64,000 bases of DNA, from the NCBI GenBank assembly GCA_961205875.1, contig OY540811.1, forward strand, positions 35,557,340 to 35,621,339, written 5' to 3'. The DNA is from Sialis fuliginosa. Lineage: Eukaryota > Arthropoda > Insecta > Megaloptera > Sialidae. Position numbers and translations under genes: made by a program. Numbering within the stretch: position 1 is the first letter of the stretch; every line of letters starts with the position of its first letter. The notes beneath the pieces were generated by a model, which worked only from the letters and a program-made list of their open reading frames with translations, did no database searches and was not told where the DNA came from. Below, piece by piece: positions 52,001 through 61,000 of this stretch.

Positions 52001-55000
52001 CTGTAATTCAAAAAGGACCGTTAAACTCAATAATAAATATATATAATAAATTACCTAGTTACATAAAAATATTACCTTTCACCCAATTTAAAAATAAATT
52101 AAAATCTATTCTCAAAATCAAATCGTACTACTCGCTAGACGATTTTATGAACGATGATTTAATTTAAAATTTTACTATTATTAGTATAAATACTACTTAC
52201 AATTACTAAAATTCTGCTTTATTTTATGTATTTTGCATTGTTTTTGCTTTATTATTTTTATTTTTGTTTTTTTTATTTTTGTTTTTGTTTGTATTTTGCT
52301 TTTCGTTTTGACTCATTCTATGCAAGTGTAAATTGCTAAAAGAATAAAGATGCATTATTATTATTATTATTATTATTATATCAAATGGAACAGTATATCA
52401 AAAAGTAGATAATTTTAAAGATCATAAAAAACTTTTTTTTAATTTTATTAAAAAATATACAGGGTAATTCAGCACTGTCGTGCCAAACTTGAACGGTACA
52501 ATGAGAAAAATATTTTAAGCAAAAAAAATTATATAAACATGTTGTGTCCGAAAATTTGTCATGAGGGGGCTACAGCCCTCTAAAGATTTTACTCAAAATT
52601 AGTTTATATTTAATATCTTGAGAACCTATTGTGCCATAGTTATGAAATTTGATACAGGGTTTAGTATTAATAAGTGTTATCTATATCCAGTATCAACCAA
52701 TAGTAATTTTGACCAGGGTTGTATGGGCCCAGGAGGTCCGTCGATTTTTATCCAGTATTTTTTATTCTTCAATTTTTCCCTGAGTTAAAAATTTTAATAA
52801 GACTGTATGAGACAAAATACACAAAAATATACTTTGCTCATGCAAAATTTTACTTAATACGGATGCTTCAAATTAAACAAAATAAATTTATATTCCTGTT
52901 CTTTGATTAAAGGTAAGAAAAAAGTTCATGTACATATATCACCTAATACGTGTCCTCTTAGACCTATAGCCAGTTCTATTAATGTTGCAAGTAATTTACT
53001 AACATAACTAGAAAGCGATACTTAAAATGGCTATTTGTTGGTAAGGATGAATTTTTAGAGGTATATTTTTATTATTTTTTTGTCTTATTTTTTATCATAG
53101 AACAAGAATATAAAAATATTTTTTGTAATTTGAAGCATCCGTATTAAGTAAAATTCTGCATCATTTCTTTTGCATCCATATTTCTCGTAAACGGTTTATC
53201 CTATGATAAATGAGCAAAGTATATTTTTGTGTATTTTGTGCCATACAATCTTATTCAAATGTCTAATTCAGGAAAAAATTAAAGAACAAAAAAATACTAG
53301 ATAAAAATCGATGGGCCCACTGGCCCCATACAGCCCTGATCTAAATTATAATTGTTCAATACCGGAAATCATTAACACTTATTAATACTAAACCCTGTAT
53401 CAAATTTCATAACTTTAGCACAATGGGGTCTCCAGATATTAAATAAAAACTAATTTTGAATAAAATCTTTGGAGGTCTGTAGCCTCCTCACGAAAAATTT
53501 CCGGACACATTTTCATATAATGTTTTTTGCTTAAAATATGTCTCTTAATTTATTGTTCAAGTTTGGCACGACAGCACTGAATCACCCTGTATATATATAA
53601 TTTTAAATTAAAAATTTTCTTAACAAAAGTTGTTAATTTAAATATATTTATTAAGATAAAGTACTTTTATATATCGTTCCATTTAAAATTTTTGAATTAT
53701 TCCCTAATTGAAGTTTTGAATTTTTGATATGTCACTTATGACACTTTGAATAATCCAAAATGATACATCATTAGAAAGTTCATTATTTCTACTTTCAAAT
53801 AAAAATTAAAAAATAAAATTTCATTAATATTTAACGAACCAGAGCACTTTTAGTAAAACCCTAAAATTTGGGAACAAGTCACCATATTTTCTAAACAATT
53901 GAATGTATGAAAAAATTTTTTTACAAAAGTTTCTTACTTTTTATGATCTTTAAAATTATCTACTTTTGGATATACCGTTCCATTTGATTTTGCTGAGAAA
54001 CGGGCATGTACCCCTCAAACTCATCCCCAAGAGGGAGTTGAAAATATTTTCTTGAAATTCTTTTAGGTCGATATATATAGTAAATTTTTTATCATAAAAC
54101 TTTATCTTCAATAGTTTAGGCGTAAAACATAGTGGACAGGTGGTCTGGAACACCCGATATAACAATATTCTGCTGTTTGCTTCAAATATAATTTAAAATT
54201 CAATTTGATTACAAAATTTAACGTATTAGTAAATGTATTGGATTCAAGCAAACATAATGATAGAGTACATATCGAAACTATTATTGATTTAATACTTATT
54301 ACCTCAAATATTTACAAATATTATTATGAATTTACCGGTATAAAATATAGACAAAGAGTCATAAACTAATATATATAATCAATTTTGGTTAAAAGGTTAA
54401 AACTATAATGTGTAAAAAAAATTTAAATGTCTATGAATGTCATGATGTCATTATGTCATTCTTTCGTTACCATGTACCGTGTCTACCGTGCTCTATGCAC
54501 ATTCCGTTGCATTACTAAAATTTCACCCTCAACACGCCTAAAGAAGTATAACTTCAAAAAATGAATAAAATTTATATATTACGTACCTTATTAATTTCAG
54601 GAAAAATAGTACTCAAATTAAAATTAGTAAGCGATGATCCTGTTGTATTTCCAATACTCGATGAATACTGTGTAGGAAGATTACTCTTGTTAGACGATAA
54701 AGATATAATTGCTGGCGATGTATATTCTTGATTAGTTTGCAACGACTTAGGATATAACGAATTTTGGGCATTCGGTGGATAGACTTGCGAAGGATTTTGT
54801 AATAAAAAGTTTGTATGAACATGGAACGGATCTTCTGTTAATAAAGGCGAATTGACTGTATTTGGTAACGACAAAAAGTTAATATCAACTAATGCAGAGC
54901 TGTTTGTATTATTTGTAGTATCGTTATTAGATGAATATTTCCTCTTATTACAAGTCCTTTTTGATGGTTCAACTGTACAATGTTGATTGTTGTTTTTCTT

Positions 55001-58000
55001 TTCATTCGAAACCCTATCGATTTTATTTTGTATTGGTGCTCCAGTTCTAGAACAAGTATTCTGTTTACAGTTAGATGACGGCTGAGAATAATTAAAGTTA
55101 TTGAAATTAGGCTCGATATCAGGAACTATTCCAGAAGTGATCATATAGCTTGAAGTAATCGTTGGTGTATTTGATACAATATTATTTGAATGATATACAG
55201 AACTAGCTGTAGTATTAGTAAGCACATTGTTGTGAGCTTGAGAATAATAATGAACGTCAGAAGCGTTCTGGATATCAAACGATGAATAATAAGTTATATT
55301 ATCTCCACCTATTTGAGTGAAATTTTTTAAAGGCTGCGAGCTTGAATACCGTGACTTATTTTTATTTGAAGTTTGATTATCGTTCCTGATGTTATGTCCG
55401 ATTAAAGCTTCAGCAGAATAACTGTTTGAAGAATGTTTGTAGTTGTTCTTTGTAGATTTTCCTGCCTTCATCCAATTTTCTTGTATCATTTTATTTGTAG
55501 ATTCTATACTAGGTACATTGTGATGTGAATGAGAAATGTGTGACTGTATACTCGTAGATATCGTGTTGTTATTATTAATATTATGAACATCGTTTTCTTT
55601 CGATATCTGTTTTGGTATTTTTTGGTTTGAGTTTATTTTCCTGATTTGATTTGGCATTTTTTTAATCGTCCCGGTTGCATCCATTTCAGTTTTATTATGA
55701 TCTACTAACTGACTGACTGACAAGAAATTAGTAGATACATTTTGTTGTGAATTATTATAAATATCTTTACTTTTATGTTTATTTTTCTGCGCTAGACATA
55801 TATTTTTATTACTGGATTCAATATTTGTGTTGAATGATTTAGGTTCGGATCTCCTGTATCCGATATTTGTATTTAAAGCTAAATCGCCAATTAACGTTGG
55901 TAATGTTGACGGAAGTAATAAGTTATGTGAGTTTTCGATTAATGGTGGTACTTTTGAAGGTGACCAAGAGAATTGATTCTCTTCAGGTAAAATATTACTT
56001 GATTGTGAATAATTTGTTTGACTTATAACGTTAAATGGTTGATCTAACATATTCTTTGTATTTGTATTATGACTGTTGTCTGTATTTTGATATGAATTAT
56101 TGCACATATTGAAGAACGAAGGACTTTGATTATTCGTGGTATAAAAATTACTCTGACTATAATCTGTTCCTCTCCCTATAGGTGTGAATATGTTATAGTC
56201 AGATGTCGGTATTTTAATTTCAGGTGTTGTCATCCAGTTGACCGGTGGTTTTTGATTTAAAGTTATTGCAGATGATGATTTTGATTCTGGTAAATGTTTT
56301 TCAGAAGTATTATACACAGTACTTAATGAGTTATTAATATTATAATAACTTGTTTGAGGTAAGTGTTTATTATATGTTTTATTATCTAATAATTTTGTCT
56401 GTGGCGAATTGAAACTAAATGCATCTAACTCGTATAAATTCTGGCAACTTGGTAATGTTTCTGTTTTGTTCACTTTAATATTGTTATCAGTTTTAAGTGT
56501 ATCTGTCATATTTGATAAATTTAATGAAGACGAGTGTGTTGATTTTGAACTAGTGTAATTATAGTTAGATACTGAGTAAGAGAATGGTATAGCAGATAAC
56601 TTTTGGTTATTATTATATGATGATGTTTGACAAGAATTACTTGGCATATTGTAATGTATTGTGTTTAGTGGTTCGTGTAGATCTTTGTGAGAGTTTTGTA
56701 TGAAATTAGATTCGATTTTCTGTGAAATTTTATCATTTGTTTTCGCTAATGAAGACTTGATTTCATTTGAATGATGATAATTGTTTATTGTATTAGATAA
56801 TGAAATATTTGGTACAGACGTTATCGTTTGATAAGTTGTTTGAGAATCCGTTGCTAATGTTGAAGTATTTATTTTAATTTTCTGTTTATTTTCATTACAT
56901 ATTGTCGAATCTCTAATATACCCGTTGGAAGTATACGTTTTGTTAGAACAATTCACAGAATTGTCTGTTGTTCTCACAGCTGCTATAGTGTGTGTTACAG
57001 GAATATGTTCATAGTTAAAAATATTCCCTGCCGTATTATTATTCTGAGATACCCTTATATCTGAGAACAAACAATTGTTGCTAAATGTATCTATATCTAG
57101 GTACATTTTATCCTTTATAATAAGATCCTTATTGGTTTCTTTCTGGGAATAAGGAATGTATTTTATATCGTGGTTTTCAAAATCGAGAAACTTATTATTA
57201 TTATCACAATTCTTTGTTGAAATTATATTTGTATTGAACTTCTGCGACATGTTCGGAAAAGAATCATTAATCATGAATTGATTTGTTTGAGTATCTTTTT
57301 GTGAAAACAAATTTGTAAAATTATCTAATGTTAAGAGATTAGGTGTTAGGTTTTCCATTTGTGACGTTTTTACAGACTCGATATTACCGATCTGAAGCAA
57401 TGTAGGTGTGCCTTGAGGACTATCGGAATTATCATCTTCAATAGCTTCAGTTATTTTTCCTCCGATACCTGTAGATACAAGCGGAAATGCCAAAAGGAAA
57501 GCAGCTGTAGGAGATACTGATTCTGGATGGTGACTACCATTTGGTACGTGAAGTGAAGCAAATATATCATTTGACAATTCTGAATGTTGTTGAATTGATT
57601 CTGACTGTTTTAATAAATTATCTGTACTTGAAACCGGCATACTGTTAGCTTCGGATGATAAACTTTTTTTATTTATCGTTTCATCTAATAATTTATCACA
57701 AACAAAATTTTCTATTTTCTGTTTGTCAGTTTCAGTATTTGTAGTATTTATTACTTTTGTATTAGCACTTTTATCTGTGTCAATATTTGAATTGTTAATA
57801 TTTTTATCGAGTGTTAATTCTTTGGATGTTTTGCATAGAGAATCTATACTGTAGTTACTAACGGGAAGTTTGTGAGATAAGTGGTCTGCTTTTTCTATAA
57901 GTACTATCTTTTTAGAGTTTTCTTCTTGAACAGTGCATTTATTATTTTTAATTATAGTATCACCATCTTTAGTTGCCACAGTTTGTTGTGAGTTTGTATT

Positions 58001-61000
58001 AGATTGTTTATTATTGTCATTTTCTTTTGTATCATCGATTTTTTCAGAATTCAAACTATTTTTATTAACATCATTTACTTCAGTCGATGTTTCATTTTTC
58101 TCGGAAGAAACTGATGCATTATTTGATCCATCTGAACTTGTTTGTGTGTTAGATTTAGATTTTAACTTCTCGACTACTAAATTAATTTTCTTCTTATCTT
58201 TTTTCAAAATGATTTTTGTTGTAAACTTCGGAAGAAGGGCGGGTATCGGAACTTTATTAACAGTAGTTGTTTTAGTTATTCCTATCTTTGGAACTATTTT
58301 TGGAAATGTTTTTACAGGTTTCTGATCAGTTTTCTGTACACTTTTTATAGTTGTAGGATTAGTCACAAAAGTATTATTTGGTTTTAGTTTTGGCGTTGAG
58401 TCTTGAAGAACTAGTATTGTTGATTTTATTGGAGGAGTTGGGTTTACAACTGCAGTTAAAATAGCTGGTTGTTGTTGAATTACCGTTGACTGCGGTGGTA
58501 AAATAGGCATTATCGTACCATTTGAAAATATCAATGCACTAGGACCTATTGTATTCAATGTGTGATTTGTTGGACTTATACCAGTTGCCATTAAAGGTTG
58601 TGATAAAAATTTTGAATTTGTAACAAGACCTGAAATGATCCAGAATGAATAATTAGGTGTGCTTATTTTTAATAAAAGGGAAAAACCACTATGACGGTAA
58701 AAAAATTGTCAATGTTTGGGAATTTTTTTCACAGATATAACTAATTAATTTAGAATCAGGTAAAAGACATTTTATTAAATATATATTCAACTTGTTTAAT
58801 ACCAATTTTTATTGAAAAATATTAAAAATTTACAAAGTTATGAGCCTCGATGTGACGACCAAAAAAAATATTTTTGTCCATGATTCTATCGAAATTTCGT
58901 GATAGGTTATCGGAAAAAAATAAATAAATATTTTATCAATATCTATAAAATATATATATATATATCAATATCTAATAAATGTAGTTATGGTTGTGTGTAC
59001 CTAACTTTTTTTTTTTTTATTGAATTTTTTTTTCATTTTTAAACACCTTCATTCAGTGCTCTTAAAAAATAGTAAATATCAAAATTTAAAAAATCGGCTA
59101 TGCACAAACTTGGCCACGGCGATAATGATAATTTAGAAAAAAATATTTTTAAACAGTTCATTAGTTTTTGAGGAATCGCTGGAACCAGGTCGAAAAAAGT
59201 CGTTTAGAGAAAAACGCATTTAAAGTTTTCTGAGGGTCATAACCAGCCACGCTATCTGCTCTCACTAAATTGATAAATTGAAAAAATCAAAATTTTTTTG
59301 TCACAGTGGCTTTTCCCCTTATAGTACGTCTGGTTCGTGGCAAATAAACTTAATGATCCAAAAATAGTCTATTTTTCTTTGGTTTAACACACTATTTCCA
59401 AAGAAGTTGTTAATTAAAACAGTATTATCTTGTTATTAATGGAACGCTGAAAAAAATGTCTTCTTTTTTATACGAGGTAAAAAAATGATATTGGGTACAA
59501 TAAAAAAAGTTATATAACAATTAAGTTTGTAGGGTAAAATTTTCAAATTTTCAAAAATTGTGGGAAATCCTTAAGATTTAGAGAAAAATTAATAATGACA
59601 AAAAATAATCTCTTCAATAAGAACTTTAAAACAAATAAAAGAAAATTGAAATCGGTTGACTAGGAGCTGAGATACAGCCAATTTAAAAAAACAGTAGGTG
59701 CCATCTTTAATAGCCATGTAATGGTATTCTAAACAGATTTTAAAGTGGCTCCCTATCTGAAAATTATTCTTTTGACCTTATCTATGAGCACAGAAAGTGC
59801 AGTTTTTCTTTACGTACCAGACGTACTATTAAATAAATAATAATAGGAATACATACCACTTTTTGTATTCCATGAATTTGCTGTCACAATTGAAGAATGG
59901 GTAACAGAAATAATTGGAAATTTACAGTTTGATGTAATTTTTGATACAACCGGTAATGGAACGACACTACTCGTTGGCAAAACAGTATAAATATTATTTG
60001 AATGGTGTGCCATTATTGTTTTAATACTTGAGCTATTTAAAACATGTACGATGTTTTTCGTTTTACTTTTTTTCTTTTTAACAAATTTATTATCGGACAC
60101 TACTCGAAGAGTTCTTTTTACTTTTATCAACGTTGATTTTGGAGTTGTTTTCGTTTTCGAAGGTGTCGTTAATTTGCATGTTTTGTTTTTTAATTTTACA
60201 GAAGATACTGCTTCGTTTTCATTACATTTAACTGAAAAAAATATATGTAAAAATATTATACAGTCAAGTCTTTTTTTATGAGGTAGATACATTCCACAAA
60301 AAACCACATATAAAAAATCGTCAGAACAAGATATACACTAGATTAGTGGTTTTTAACCTTTTCAAAGTCACAGAACACTTTTGATTGTAAAAAAAATTGT
60401 GGAGCACTTTCTTAATGAATCATTAAGGTCTTTAAACTAACAATAAAAATATGCAGAACATTTTTTTATTAAGAACTACAGGTAATGCATTAATTTCTAG
60501 TCAAATATAAAAAATATACTACTGGAAAAACTTAAACTAAAAATATACACCTTAACCATAATATAAAACAATGTCACTCGACACGTGTTTCGACTTCAAA
60601 AGAAGTCCTCATCAGGAGCCTTACAGTTCCAGTTTTTCGAGTCTGGAACTGTTAGGCTCCTGATGAGGTATTCTTGTGAAATCAAAACACGTGTCGAGTG
60701 ACATTGTTTTATTGTGGTTAAGGTGTAAAAAAGTAACTCTTGTAAAAATTTTAAATCAAATTTAATGTGATACTTGAGATGCTATTCTCATTTCTTTATC
60801 AATATTCCCAAGTATTTCACTTTTTTAGGGTTCCATCCGTCCTTTTCACTCAAAGCTAAATACCTCGTAAAGTATATAAGCTAGAAACTTGAAATTTTTA
60901 CCGAACATGTAAAATGATGCCCTCTATACTCTATAAAATAATAAAAGTCTCAATGGTCGCAACCGCCTAAGTTCCCGAGGTCTCGCGCAAAGAGCTGTTT

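Larger units (their letters stand above)
49157..54163. mobile_element. Foldback element (CCGGGTGTTCCGAACCACC) interrupted by LINE and second foldback
   Basis: ACCGGGTGTTCCGAACCACC and GGTGGTCTGGAACACCCGAT are inverted ends. CCCCAAAGG-type and GTACATG/GAGAAACG blocks also pair across 49260-49300 and 53990-54040. Confidence 0.8.
49098..54558. repeat. Outer element of the LINE-bearing nest
   Basis: GTACACACATTAGAAGTTATA at the left and ACACGCCTAAAGAAGTATAAC at the right, same family as 27873-28922. It contains the foldback at 49157-54163, which in turn holds the LINE and the 52460-53589 foldback. Confidence 0.7.

Noticed and set aside
49285-52167. LINE frame as a host gene
   Set aside because: Endonuclease/RT motifs, (ATT)n tail and insertion into a repeat identify it as a retrotransposon.
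57933-58325. 130-codon plus-strand open frame, hydrophobic
   Set aside because: It is the antisense shadow of the large bHLH-gene exon, whose Lys/Asn/Ser codons read as Phe/Leu/Val on the other strand.
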